From positions 124,001-188,000 of the forward strand of contig NGBS01000001.1 of NCBI GenBank assembly GCA_002245135.1: DNA of 64,000 nucleotides, given 5' to 3'. Position numbers and translations under genes: made by a program. This stretch comes from Proteromonas lacertae (taxonomy: Eukaryota; Sar; Bigyra; Opalinata; Proteromonadidae). Below, piece after piece: positions 10,761-23,300 of the stretch. The notes under the pieces were generated by a model. It had not been told where the DNA came from, did no database searches, and saw only the letters and a program-made list of their open reading frames with translations. Every line of letters starts with the position of its first letter. The stretch's first letter is position 1.

Positions 10761-11176
10761 CTCTTAAGAAATGCTATTTAGGTAGATACAGTAGTGTTTA
10801 TTATACTTGCTTACCTATCAATCTCTTAATATATTTATAGATAGATAGATTTTTCAGAGGAATGCATAATTACATAGCTTTTAAATCATAGAAAAAATAA
10901 TAATTTTATAACTATTTTTTTATATTAAAACTAGTAAATAATGGAGGTTTTTTACTAATTTATTTAGTTTATATATGTTATTATTTTATTATTTATTATT
11001 TTTATATATTTTAATATCCTTTTATATGACATAGCAAAAATTAGTAAATTTTTTTTACTACCATTTCAATAGAGCTATAAAAACAACTATCAAATATGTT
11101 AATGAAATTTAAAACCACCCACCCCCCAAAAAGTATTTAATGACTTGTAGTTAGTATACTTAAAAATGTCAGTCAT

Positions 11177-11482
11177 TTATATGGATGCTTTCATCATTAA
11201 GGAATGCTCAAACTTTATCATCGCTTTGTGTAATCGAGCCATCCTTCTACATCTATTACACGTTTTCATCAAATTACCATTCTTCTTCATCCCAAATTCA
11301 GCAGTGCTTTTTCTACAGAAACATCTGCTGCACCTAATTTTCTCGCGAGCTTGATGTTGTGGTCGATATTCTAAATCAATTATGAGATCAAAGCATGAAG
11401 GTTTTAACTCTTCATATTCGGGGTATAAGGGATCCAAGTCATAGTATATATCTTCTTCCTCTGTTGTTTGTTGAGTAGACAT
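11177..11482 (-). CDS. Small C4 zinc-finger protein, copy 2
   Basis: Single-exon, 101 residues from ATG 11482 (MSTQQTTEEEDIYYD). The N-terminal half is acidic and aromatic (DLDPLYPEYEELKPS); the C-terminal half has CSRCFCRKSTAEF...GNLMKTCNRCRRMARLHKAM, a C-x2-C ... T-C-x2-C-R finger followed by a basic helix. This pattern is widespread in small proteins of fungi and protists without assigned function. It is a paralogue of the broken gene at 7308-7638 and, unlike it, is intact. Confidence 0.7.
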   Translation of the reverse strand: MSTQQTTEEEDIYYDLDPLYPEYEELKPSCFDLIIDLEYRPQHQAREKIRCSRCFCRKSTAEFGMKKNGNLMKTCNRCRRMARLHKAMIKFEHSLMMKASI

Positions 11483-11652
11483 GGAGCAAATTCAAATAAA
11501 GAATCAAAAGATTTGAAGTGAAATTATATTGGATAAAAGAAAAGTAGAGTAGATTATTTAAATAATTTTAAACTGTCAACTGATAAAACGGCTATTCTAA
11601 CTCTATAATTTCAAACAAAATTGAATATTTATTAAACATTATATATTTCTAC

Positions 11653-12454
11653 TCAATGTAATTTGTTTTTAACAATGTTCTTCGTTATTTCTAGCAATGA
11701 TACATCTTGACACTGCACACTTTCTTCTGCAGTTATAGTATCTGCATTTTCACTTACTTTTGATTTACAATGTGAAAATCCAGTCTTCCACCTTTTCATA
11801 TTCCATTCATAATCGCTTGGATATTCTTTATTTCCTACATATCTACTAACTTCATTATGAAATTCGCTTAACCATACAACATACTCTTTTTGAGAATTTA
11901 ATTGAGGAGGGTTATGTTTCATATACATTCTCATGTGTAAAGCACACAATCTACAAGGATATAAATTACTTAGAGATATTAAAAAATTCAATAGATATTG
12001 TTGATTTTCTTTGGTAGGATTGTAATATACAGACATTGTGTGTAATAAAGTCCATGTATCATGCCCCAGCCTTCTTCTGTCAGGTGGGCAATCTTCATGA
12101 TCGTGAAATGGAATGGATTCTGTTAATTTTGATTCTTCGTTCGTCTTATCTTCTGACATTTGGGATGTTATATTGAAAAAATTAGTCATTGTATCATGAC
12201 ATACTGGATCGTCACAATTTTCTTTAATATCGTTTATACTAACTGCGATTCCTCTATTATACATCCAGCAACTTCCAACACCTAGTAGTACTCCACCAAA
12301 CACATAATATTTACTTAAATTAGAATTATTCTAACAAACATAACTCCAAAATCTATACTTTTACAGAATGTGTGGTTATTGATCTAGATATTTGGGGTAC
12401 ACTTTTAATTAATGAAATATTCTTAATAGGTAACTTTATAATTCTAGAAAACAT
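11653..12454 (-). CDS. Erv1/ALR-type mitochondrial sulfhydryl oxidase with predicted presequence and membrane anchor
   Basis: Two exons around a 28-nt intron (12331-12358); 257 residues from ATG 12454; stop TGA at 11653-11655. The core has the Erv1 landmarks: RRRLGHDTWTLLHTMSVYY, the redox pair in NLYPCRLCALHMR (CxxC), EFHNEVSRYVGNKEYP, and a closing WKTGFSHC. Such flavoenzymes oxidise thiols in the mitochondrial intermembrane space and feed electrons to cytochrome c. The first 32 residues (MFSRIIKLPIKNISLIKSVP...) are basic and hydroxylated with no acids, typical of a mitochondrial targeting sequence, and are followed by a hydrophobic stretch YYVFGGVLLGVGSCWMY that should span the inner membrane. 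Canonical Erv1 is soluble, so the anchor is unusual. Additional Cys pairs near residues 75-80 and 115 could be shuttle cysteines. Confidence 0.88.
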
Positions 12455-12524
12455 GAATAGAAGAGAAGAAGAAGAAAAAAGAAAAATCAGAAATAACTTG
12501 ACTTGATCAAAATAAAATTTAAAA
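12455..12524. promoter_or_regulatory. 70-bp divergent promoter of two predicted mitochondrial genes
   Basis: The start codons at 12454 (minus) and 12525 (plus) are 70 bp apart. The interval is purine-rich on the plus strand (AGAAGAAGAAGAA-like). Sharing of one promoter by two genes with presequence-like N-termini suggests co-expression. Confidence 0.4.
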
Positions 12525-14018
12525 ATGTCATTTCTTGGATTGTTTAGAAGGACTAATAGAATAATTAATGGAATATCTATACCAAAATCAATTACTGATA
12601 GAATGAAGAATTATAGGATTAGTAAAGACACAATTCAACAAATTCAGAAAGGTATGATGATTGTAGCTTAACGTCTTATAGATAGCACTTTATTTAATAA
12701 TGAAGAATTGAGAATGTTGACAATAGCTGGCAAATCAAAATCGTTTTTGAAGTATGAAGAAAAGAAAGCTGAAGAAAGTGATAAAATAAGAGAAGCGTAT
12801 TCTCCATTAATTCGTTCAAAAAAAGCCACAGTTGAAATGATGCAAGATGCAATTAAGAAACAAAATGATTTACTATACGAAGAATATTCTCCTTTATTTG
12901 CAAAAGAATTCTCATATGAATATAGAAAGTTGATGTTAGAAGAAGATTTCCCTGAATTAGATGATGAAACAAAGAATTACATATTATCATTATCAGAATC
13001 TGAGTGGAATAAACTGGTAAATAATGTTAACAAATTTGTTTTATCTCCTTCAGAACAACTAGAAGCAGAGAAATCAAACAAAATATTTCAAGAGAAATTG
13101 AATACGCTAAATTACGTCATGTCAAAAGCAATGAATGAAGTAGAAGAAAAGAAACTATTAGATGATAAAAGCACAGAAAAAATCAAACAGAAACAAAGTC
13201 AATTAAAAGAAAATTCAATGGATTTAGAAGTGAAAGATATGTTGGGATATAATTTAAAAGATTTAGAAACAATGACAGATGAGCAAATGGATTATTTCTT
13301 AAAGAAAAACTCAAAGCTATTTGATAATATAGTTAATGAAGGAATGGGTGAAGATGCTGATAAAATAATAAACTCTAATGAGTTTAAGAACTTTGTAAAG
13401 ACAATGGATAGTAGTAACTCTTTTGATAAACTGTCAGATTTGCCAGGAATGAAAGATATAATGAAAACAACTAATAAACTAGAAGTATTAATATTATCTT
13501 ATATTTTATAGTCATTAACTGCAATGTCTAATTCATCTTTTAGTGACGATATTAGGAAAGATTTATCTTCAAAAATAAATGATAATTTATTGGATGGTGA
13601 TGTTAATAATGATGATAATAATACAGGTGAATCAAAGGTGAATAATGACATAGATAATAATGTAGATATGAAAAATGAAGAAGAGTTTAATGAAATAAAG
13701 GACCAAATGATTAGATATTTTGAAAAGAGAGTAAAAATTGATCCAAATACCCCTAAGGATGTTAGACAAATGAAAAATGCAGAAAATTTCATTAAAGAAT
13801 ATATTGATCTTCAAAATCAGATGAAAAAAGAGAATAAAAATGGTAAAATTGTTAGTGAAAACAAAGATTTGAATGAAGTTACTGAAAAATTGAACGAATT
13901 AGTTGATGAAATGAAGAAAGAATTCATGAAAGAAGAGGATATGGATGAAAATGAATTAAAGGGATGGATTGATGTAATAAGTGACAAAATGGAAGGCAAA
14001 GTAAATAAAAAGCAATAA
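12525..14018 (+). CDS. Unassigned helical protein with presequence-like N-terminus
   Basis: Three exons; introns 12652-12681 (30 nt) and 13485-13511 (27 nt); 478 residues. The N-terminus MSFLGLFRRTNRIINGISIP is amphipathic and Arg-rich without acids, as in matrix-targeted proteins. The rest is Lys/Glu-rich, almost entirely helical, with no Cys motifs and few aromatic residues except YRKLMLEEDFPELDDET and EEYSPLFAKEF near residues 110-135. An acidic Asn/Asp-rich linker (DGDVNNDDNNTG) lies near residue 340. I do not recognise the family; a mitochondrial ribosomal or ribosome-associated protein is one possibility, on general character only. Confidence 0.6.
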
Positions 14019-14138
14019 CCGTTATTTTTAGTTTGTATAAGTGTTTTTAATAGAGTATTTCATAAAAAAACAGAATTAAGCTCGATTATGGTTTGATTCA
14101 TTCAATTTTTTTTGTTTTCTTCCTGATATTAAACTTGA

Positions 14139-15870
14139 ATGTCATTAAACACATTCCCAACAGACAAGCCTAATGTTCCTGAAGTATTGGACAAAACATT
14201 TCATACAGTTACTGAAAGATTAACAGTATATACTTCTTTTGAGGTTTATTTAACTAGAATTTAAATGAAAAATTTAGTAAGCTACTGACAGATTTAAATT
14301 TGAGTGAATGGAATATCCAGACACCACCAATATTAATAAAATGCCCATTAACAGATGGCCATTTGCTTCCGCAAGATTCACTTAACTCCCATCTTGTATA
14401 ATTGTGATTTATGTAATTAAAATTAGAGAATAGTCCATCATATAAAAAATCAATATGACAATTCGCAGAGTCATGATTTTTTCTATCAAAACTGTCCTAA
14501 TGTTAAAACTAAAATCAAATACTCACACAGAACATTCAATTTTCAAAACAATCAACAGCAACAAACCCAACAAGCATCAGAAACTCAATCAGATAATTAT
14601 GAGAATAACAATATAATTGATCCATCCATTGTAATGAATAATAACATCTCTCTTATCCCTTACAGTCAAGTAAACCAATTAAATTCCAATGAAATTGATG
14701 AAAATCTATTGGTTGTTGATAATAATACAGTTGATGATAATAATACAGAAATACCATTAGTTGAAAAACAATATAGAGATATTAATCTATCAATACTTCC
14801 ATTGCATGAGATGGATAAACAAATAGAATCATTGAATCAAATACCACAACATTATTGTAAGTTAGAAATTAATCCGATAGAAGGAATAAGATTACAGAAT
14901 ATTATCAAAAGAATATTAGAAAAATTATCATTACATTGTGATGATGATTTAGTGAATTATATTTGTGGTTTATTAAAATCAGATGAGAATTCAAATCCAC
15001 AAAAGATATATGAAGAAATAAAAGAATTCTATGGATCGAAGACTAAAACTTTTGTATTAGCTCTATGGAAATATATAATGAAAATTACACTTCGAATTGA
15101 ACATGAAAAAGTATATATATATATACTTTATGTTATTTATAAAATAATAGTTATTAGAAAGAGGTATTATCTCCTTAAAATCAATAGTACATGACAGTGA
15201 AGATGAAATGTTGAAAGATAAACCAAAAGAAAGTGAAAATACTGAATTATTGAATATATTTATGGAAAAAGAGAAGATTGATAGAGATTTAGAGAATGAA
15301 ATGCCAAAGAATCTGACAGAAGAACAAAAAGCTCAATGGATAGAAACAATGAATAAAAAAGATTATAAACGAAGAAGACAAACTTATCGAGCCAAATTAA
15401 CTCATTTAACAAAAAGAACTCCTATTCAAGTGCAAAGAGATTTAATTAATACAACTTATTTATTATTGTGTGATGAATATGGATTTAAACTGAATGGTGA
15501 AGTATTATATATATATATATATATATATCATTAGATTGAGAGAGTCACTACAATAACAACCCCTCAAGATTTAGATGCTGAATCAAGAGTGAAAGCAGCT
15601 GTTAAGATAGAACAATATGATGATCCTTTAGATGCAAGAGATGAAATACATAGAAATGGTGAGTATAATAATAGAAGTAGTAGGAGTAGAAGTAGAAGTA
15701 GAAGAAGTAATAGTAATAGAAGAAGAAGTAATAGAGATGAAAGTAGAAGTAGAAGTATAGATGAAAGTAAAGAAAGAGAGAATAGTAGTAAAAAAAGAAA
15801 AAGATCAAGATCTCATTCTTCTTCTCATCATCATCACCACCATCACAGTAGTAAAAGGAGTAAACATTAA
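14139..15870 (+). CDS. SNRNP48: U11/U12 snRNP 48-kDa protein homologue (minor spliceosome)
   Basis: Five exons, introns about 14226-14257, 14395-14425, 15111-15150 and 15503-15533; roughly 530 residues. Near residue 55 there is a zinc-finger candidate CPLTDGHLLPQDSLNSHL, matching the first C and two H of the U11-48K CHHC finger; the fourth ligand is not an obvious Cys (a His follows instead). Downstream SHDFFYQN resembles the conserved FFYEN of the family. The signature block DYKRRRQTYRAKLTHLTKRT ... IQVQRDLI (about 15361-15450) is very close to the U11-48K sequence around DYKRRRQSYRAK. The C-terminus is an RS-type tail with poly-His. In animals and plants this protein contacts the 5' splice site of U12-type introns within the U11/U12 di-snRNP. 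Confidence 0.85.
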
Positions 15871-16016
15871 GTATATATTTCGTTGTTTTTTCCCAATTAA
15901 TAATTACATTAATCAAATAAGTAAAAGATATATGTATATATATTTTACTTCATGTATTGAAATGAACAATTATAACATCATAAAAATAATTAAAAAACAC
16001 TAAGATAATTATCACA

Positions 16017-17179
16017 TCAGTTCACTTCTTCATTCTTACTATCTTTTACTATGAAATATAATCCTAAAAATATTCCAATTCCACCAATAATACTCATATC
16101 TATTTTTTCACCAAGTAAAGGATAAGCAACTAAAGCAGAAACTAATGGTTGAAGAGTTGAATAACATGAAACAATCGAAGCATCTAAATAATTATTAGCA
16201 ACTGTCATTAAAAAATACCCAGCAACTGAGGAAAAGAAAATCCAATACAACAGAGGAAGAATAGCATTCTTTGGTATTATAAATAAAGAAGGAGTTGGTA
16301 GATAATAAGAACATGTTAATGTCATTAATACAAACGCAATTAGATAGGAGAAAGTACAAACAGTTATTGCAGAATACTTCTTTAAAGGTTTCTTTGATAG
16401 TATCTAAATGCTAATAGAAAATAATTAACAATACAACATATAATGAACTACAAAGACAATTCCCAAAGAAGAATAACGATCCAATAATTAAATCATTTTG
16501 TTGAGCGTTAATATTTCCATCAGAATTGGGATTAATATAATATTCAATAATTACAATAGAAAAAGCTCCAAGCATTGATAAAGCAATACCAATTATTTTA
16601 TTCATTGATGCTTTTTCGATCTTTATTATAATAGCTATAATAATAGTAAAAGCTGGCTGGCTTGTCTGCCATAGTGAACCTATTACAGCTGGAGCTTTTG
16701 ATAAACCCAAAACCATTAGAGCTTGATTGCCATACATTGCTAATCCTGTATATATAACCATTCCAACATCTTCTGTTTGAAATGGAATTATGGATTTTGT
16801 TTTACATAAATACTTCTACATATATTATATTTTAATACCATATATATATACATAAACCATATACATAATCAATCCAGCAAATCCTTCTCTATACATTGCA
16901 AATATAAGCGACGGAACTGACGATTTACCATTAAAGGCATATCTACCAATCGGACTACCACAACCAAATATTACCTATCAAAACACATACCATAATCACA
17001 GTATTTATACTTGGACTGCCACACATGCTAAATGAGATAAAACAAAAACCGAATAATGAATGTTCTTATCTTTTGTTTTACCAAGTAGTGAAGCAGATTC
17101 TTCAACATCGTAATCACCTATTACAAGACAGATTAAAATTAAAACTACTCAAATGATCTTGTGATCCCTTTCTTTGCAT
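16017..17179 (-). CDS. EamA-family (drug/metabolite) transporter
   Basis: At least five exons from ATG 17179 (MQRKGSQDHL), about 340 residues; stop TGA at 16017. The frame contains two EamA repeats: the first around IFGCGSPIGRYAF, AMYREGFAGL and YTGLAMYGNQALMVLGLSKA; the second around YWIFFSSVAGYFLMTVANNY and STLQPLVSALVAYPLLGEKI, ending in a short cytosolic NEEVN tail. About ten transmembrane helices are expected. Members move nucleotide sugars, amino acids or other metabolites across plasma or organelle membranes; substrate cannot be told. Introns are 30-45 nt. An acidic cytosolic N-terminus (DYDVEESASLL) contains a possible acidic dileucine sorting signal. Confidence 0.82.
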
Positions 17180-17322
17180 TTTATTAACCGATTAAATAGA
17201 TTATCTGATTATATAAAAATCAACAAATCAAAATTGATGATTCTATGAAGAAATAAACTTTATGAAAATATATCCGTTTCAATATTTAGTTTTTTAATTC
17301 AAAACATTAATACAATCAGTAA

Positions 17323-20300
17323 TTATTTAATTTTCGTTTTTAATGATATAACACCGCTAATTTCTTCATCCACTTTTAATTTTCTTTCAACAATATCCTT
17401 CTTTTTTTCTCCAAAATGAATTGGCTTTCTTCCATGATACCAATTCTTATGCACAAGTGGAGCTATTTATGTAAATAGTAATAAAATAAATAATACGATG
17501 AGCTTCAATTATAGCTGGAGGTATTGACAATAAATAATCAATGTCATTCATTTTACTATCATTTTCTACATCTGGCTCTTGCAACTGCAATATATTATTC
17601 AGAGAAACATCAACAATTCTGTCATATGGATTAATTAAATAATCATAATGACTATATTATAAAACAATATAAATATAATAAAATACTAGTTTGGATATAA
17701 TTCTAAAGGTAATAAAGTTTCAAGTTTTTCCTCTGCAATTATAGACTTAGTGGCTGATGAAATAATAGGAACTATTCCTTCACAACTTATTCTTATTTTC
17801 CATAAATAATTATTATGTCCTTTCAAATATATATAAATGTAATTATAATATTTCTTTACCTTTCTTAACTTCATTAATACATTCAACTCTCTTTCTTCAC
17901 CAGGTAATAGAATGAATTTATTGATTGGTTCAATCTTTATTGTACATATATCCGTTATAAGTGTTGGTAAAAATGGTTCTGTATCTAATGGAAATAATGA
18001 TAATTGTAATGGAATCTTCGATTTATTCTTTAATGTGAATGGCTTCTTTTCTACAAAATCTAAAGTAATTTCATTAAAATCAATTTCTATAATAATTACA
18101 ATATAATAATATTTATACCATTTGGATAATTTAAATTTAATATATCTCCAATTCCTTTTAATATGATATTTGTTACTAGAATATGATTTGCATATACTTC
18201 AATATTACCATTATAATCTCTTTCTTCTTTTGGTGTAAATTTTATGGTTATTCTCTCTGTTCCATCTATCTTCAACAACCTTGAATCTGTAGAAAATTTA
18301 AAACCTTCTGGAATATTCTTGAATGAAACGACAAATGGACATTGACATATATTTGATACAGAAATAACTTCTTCATATTCTTCATTCAATATACCAACAC
18401 CAAAATCTATAGAATTAGATTTTTCTATATATATCTTTGGCTTAACAGCTTTTCCATCAAGAGATGTAGAAAAACTGAATTAAAGAATACTTTATATTAT
18501 ATATTATAAAATGATATATTTTCATTGTGTCTTCATTATCATCTTCTATTTCTATTAACAACATTCCTTCACACAGTTGTTCATATTTTGGATTAAATAA
18601 AACAGTTACTCCATAATGAGTATGAGAAGATATTTGGAAATGTCTTTCATCATTTATTGAGAAATCACCTCCTTTGACGACACTTTTACAGTTCAATACT
18701 CTATCTGATTTATTTTCCATATCAAATTTCATTTGCCTTTTTTCACCTAACAAAATTGTTCCAAAGTGTAATGTTCTATGTTCTCTCTTGATGAATAAGG
18801 TTGTTTGTTTAGAGATTGCATGTAAAGGTATTATCTTCGTTTGGAATCTATTAATAAACAGCAATAGGACAATTATAATATACAGTTCTTTGTAAGTGGA
18901 TATTGATATTGTAACTGGATTTTTTGATGAATTGAATGGTTGAAAAGCACAATAACTCAACAAAAAGTCTAACGAAGCATTTGGATAAATGAAACCTTGT
19001 GATGGATTACAGGTGAAATATGTTATATTGGATAATTCAATATTGAACGGAACTGGAAAATTGTTTGGATTGGTGATTTGGAATGTTAAAGATACTGTCT
19101 CTTCTACATCTGCTTTACCAAAATCATATCCAGTAACTATTAATAATAATATATAGAGTATAATATACTTGGTAAATCTTTTAGTACTGGTTCTGTTAGC
19201 CCAATAACATTGTATTTAATCAATATTCCATATATTCTAAAGTTTCTAAAAGTAATAAAAATATAGTCGTTATGAATTCCTAAATCTTCTCTTGTGATTT
19301 TTAATAAGTCTGATTCTGATGGAACACCATTCTTATCAATTGAATAATTGGATGTTATATTGAATATAATCTCTATTATTAATAAATAAATCTTTATATA
19401 TATATATATATACTCTTATCAATCTTTTCATTTTTCATATTCAAATAACTATCTACAACATCACCTGTTATTGATAAATAATTGTTATATTTATAACTAT
19501 CTCCCATTAATGTAGCTGGATTTGTATTGTTATATCCATTAGGTAAATTAATACCTGCATAATTAGTAAGACTTACTGGAGGTTGATATGATATGGAATA
19601 TGGAATACTATAGAAATTATTTATATAATTATACGGAATATCACATAGATTTCTCAATATTATTTCATTTGTATATGTCTTTCCAATATAAATCTTACCA
19701 AAATCAATTTCTTTTGGTATTTCATCAATTCTAATGTAATAACAATACAAAATAAATATACTTATATTCAATTCCACTACCTTTAAAAAACACTTTAATC
19801 ACTGTACAATTCAAATTGATAGTCATTTCAGCTTTGATTTGACAAGTATGTTTTGGTTCAAAGAAAACAATAACACTTTTAGTTTCATTCTAAACATAAT
19901 AATAATAATAACCAATAGATAATCAATACTTCAGATATATCATCAAATACTAATGTTGATATATAATCTATTGGAGTATCATATTTCGATTTGTACTTAT
20001 TCTTTGGTACAAGTGAAACTGTCCCATTTCCTTTAGCTAATCCCAATGAATATACACATTTTTCCTAACAAATAAACAATAACAATAAAATATATATACT
20101 TCATCTGATTTTAATACATTCAATACAGCTCTTCCTTCAATAATACCACTTCCTTTATTAGTTAAAGGCAATTTCCATTTCATTTTGCATTGTAAAGGAC
20201 AATAACCAAAATCATATGTTATATAAATATGACCATTCTCATCTTTCTTAATTGTAGTGGGAGTTCTACCATCATTTATACTATTATTATTACTATTATC

Positions 20301-23300
20301 TACTGAATTAGAAGTTGTAGAAGTTTTATTCTGTAAATAATTTGCATTTTGAATATTTTCTATCATTGCATCATAATCAAGTATTGGATGACCAACTTTC
20401 GCTTTTAAATTAAACTCCAAATCTGGATTTTGATCTTTTCGAGTAAAGATTAATATTTTACCATTATATTCTACATCTTCTTCACCATTCAATGCTTTAA
20501 ATACTATCATCATTTGCGTACTTTCATGTGGTTGAACTTCAGAATTCTCAAATTCACAGGTGAAATAACCATTAGGAGTATTATCACCTAATTGTAATTC
20601 ATAATTGAAGTTGATTATATTATTTGATCTATTTTTGATTGTTCTTATTACTATCTTTGTATGACCATATGCAACTCTATAAGAATAGATAAATGAAGTA
20701 TATATATATATATACCTTTTAAAATCAATATTGAGATATTCATCCTTTTTATCCTTTTTCTTCTTCTCTCGTTTCTTTATTTTACTTTCTTTTAATCGAG
20801 GAATCTTCTTCAGTTTTATATAGTTACCAATTTCATCTATATATCCTCCATTTTCATCTAATTTAATATTACTAACATCAATTATATCACCATTATCATT
20901 ACAATATACATATTGTATCTCATTATTCTCATTCTTTACAAAATCTTCTTCAGATAATACTTCTCCATTTATATCAATATATTCGCCATTCTCATTTATA
21001 CTTACTCTCACAGTATCTGGTGGTATTTCATATACTTTATGGTAATTACCTTCTGCATCAGTATATCCATTATTTTCATCTAATTGTATATCTTCAATAT
21101 TCACTTTTCTACCCTTTTCATCAATATATATTACTGTATTCTTTAACTTCATTATATCTTCATTCTCACTATTACTGTCATCATCTTCATCATCATCACT
21201 TATTTCTCTCACTATTTCTTCACCTGTTTCTTCATCAACAACAATCTCAGTTTTATGTTTTTTCTTTTTATTCATTATTAATCCACCTTGCTTCACTAAC
21301 TCACGCTGATGCTTTAGGAATTGTTTTCTTTTCAAAATACTTTTCTTTCTTTTAATTATTTCTTCATTGTCTTTACTACCTTCTAATCTCTTTATTTCAT
21401 TCTCCAATTCACTTAATTCATCCATTTCTTCATCTTCATCCTTATTATAATTGTAATTATTATATTCGTCATTATTATCATCATCATATTTCTCTATACC
21501 ATTATTATCATTATTCATTTCATCTTCATCATCATTTATGATTAAATTTGGCTGTGGTTTATCTATTGAACTGTTTATGCTAACAATAATATCATAATTA
21601 TCATTGTAAAGATTCAATATTCCAATATTTGTCTTATATTCTTTACCAATTTTACCTTTTCCTGTATTTATAAAGAGAGTTAACAATAATTCACTATTTC
21701 CATTAATTTGACCTGTTGATGGTTGAATAGAATAAATTTCTTCATTTGAATTAATATCTATTTTGAATGAAACTGTTTCTTTGGAAATATTTTGGATTTT
21801 TATTGACTTTTCGATAATTTCATCATGAGGTAGTTTTCCATAATCTATTTCTTTATTTTCATTATACACTAGTGATGGAGGTGGTAAAATAAGTGATGCT
21901 TCTATAGTCTCAGTACAATCAACACATTCATTACCTTTATTAACTATATCAAACTTACAATCGATTTTTCTATTGCCTTCTTCATCATACAAGACTTCAG
22001 CATCATTATCTAATAGTAGTGGTTTATTTGCATCTAATTTCACCTTGAAATTGATTTTTTCTTTCGGTTTACATGTTCCATGTAATGGATTAACCGTCCA
22101 ATAATATAGCGAATCACTTTTCATATTAATTACAAATGGAACTGTTACAGTAGACTTATTAATAATTGTAAATTCACTATTTAACTGTGTTTTATACATA
22201 CATTTACCAATATTAATCAGTTTTGGAGTTGTTAAGTATAACTGTGGATCAGGTAGCTTTATTCCAGCAACAAGTGTAACTTTACCATCATAACTATTCA
22301 TAAACTCATTAAACACTTTGATTTCTATTTCACTTTCTGGTTTTTGCACATTTGCTACAAATGCTATATCTAATGTAATTTTATTATTTGCTGGAACACA
22401 ATTATCATGTATTATTTGCCATGAACTTATATCGTCTGTTAAATACTCAATCTTAGTGTGAATGGGCATATTTGAGTCATTTGTTATATCTAATTTATAA
22501 GTTCCTTTTCTTCTCCAATCAATATTACCAATTGTTATTTTGGATCTATTACTTTCGACTTTTAATGGAGCTTCTATTATATCGATTGTGGTTGGAATAT
22601 TGATTACTTTATTCACATGTCTAAGTGGTATAACTGTTAAACTTCCGTTATATATCTATTCATAATAAGAAACAAATAATATACTTCAACTGCGTTTGGA
22701 CTATAAATAACTACTAATAAATTGATACTTTCTTGTGATTTCAATGTATAATTATTCATTTGTTTCTTTTCACTGTATATTGGGAATATATTATAATATG
22801 TTTCATCTCTATAATACTCAATGTCTTTGTTATTCTGAAATACAGACATTATTCTATCATCAGAAACTGGAGTATTTTTATTGTAAAATACTTTACAAAT
22901 ATGATATAAATCTGGATTATTAGTAGCTAATAGAAACTATTCAAATAACATAATAAATATAATAATAATAATAATATACTCTTCCAATGAATGAACCAGT
23001 ATTAGTAATATTAATCACTTTCTTATGTAAAAATCCTGGACAGATAGCACCAAATGACAGATTCTCTTTTACTATATATTCTGTATTACCACCTTCAATA
23101 ACTACAGGTATTTCCTTCTTTGAATAAATGGCATCAATTATCAAATTACCATGCTGAATTCCTGTTTCTAATATTGTAGCTTCTACACTGAAACAAACTA
23201 TAGTTTGAGGTTGTAATTCATATCTATTATCTTCACCTAATTCACATTTACCATTGGTTTTATCTTTCTCTAACATTATATTTAATGGAAAAATATCGCC

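Larger units (their letters stand above)
7639..11176. other. Gene-poor 3.5-kb tract with decayed sequences
   Basis: The longest region without an intact gene. It contains a PFK-derived fragment near 9330-9500 and two diverged copies of a non-coding repeat (about 8590-8960 and 10390-10760), listed separately. Remaining short frames (for example 7788-8033 minus and 8976-9164 plus) are low complexity and unsupported. No tRNA, rRNA or CRISPR-like structure seen. Confidence 0.5.
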
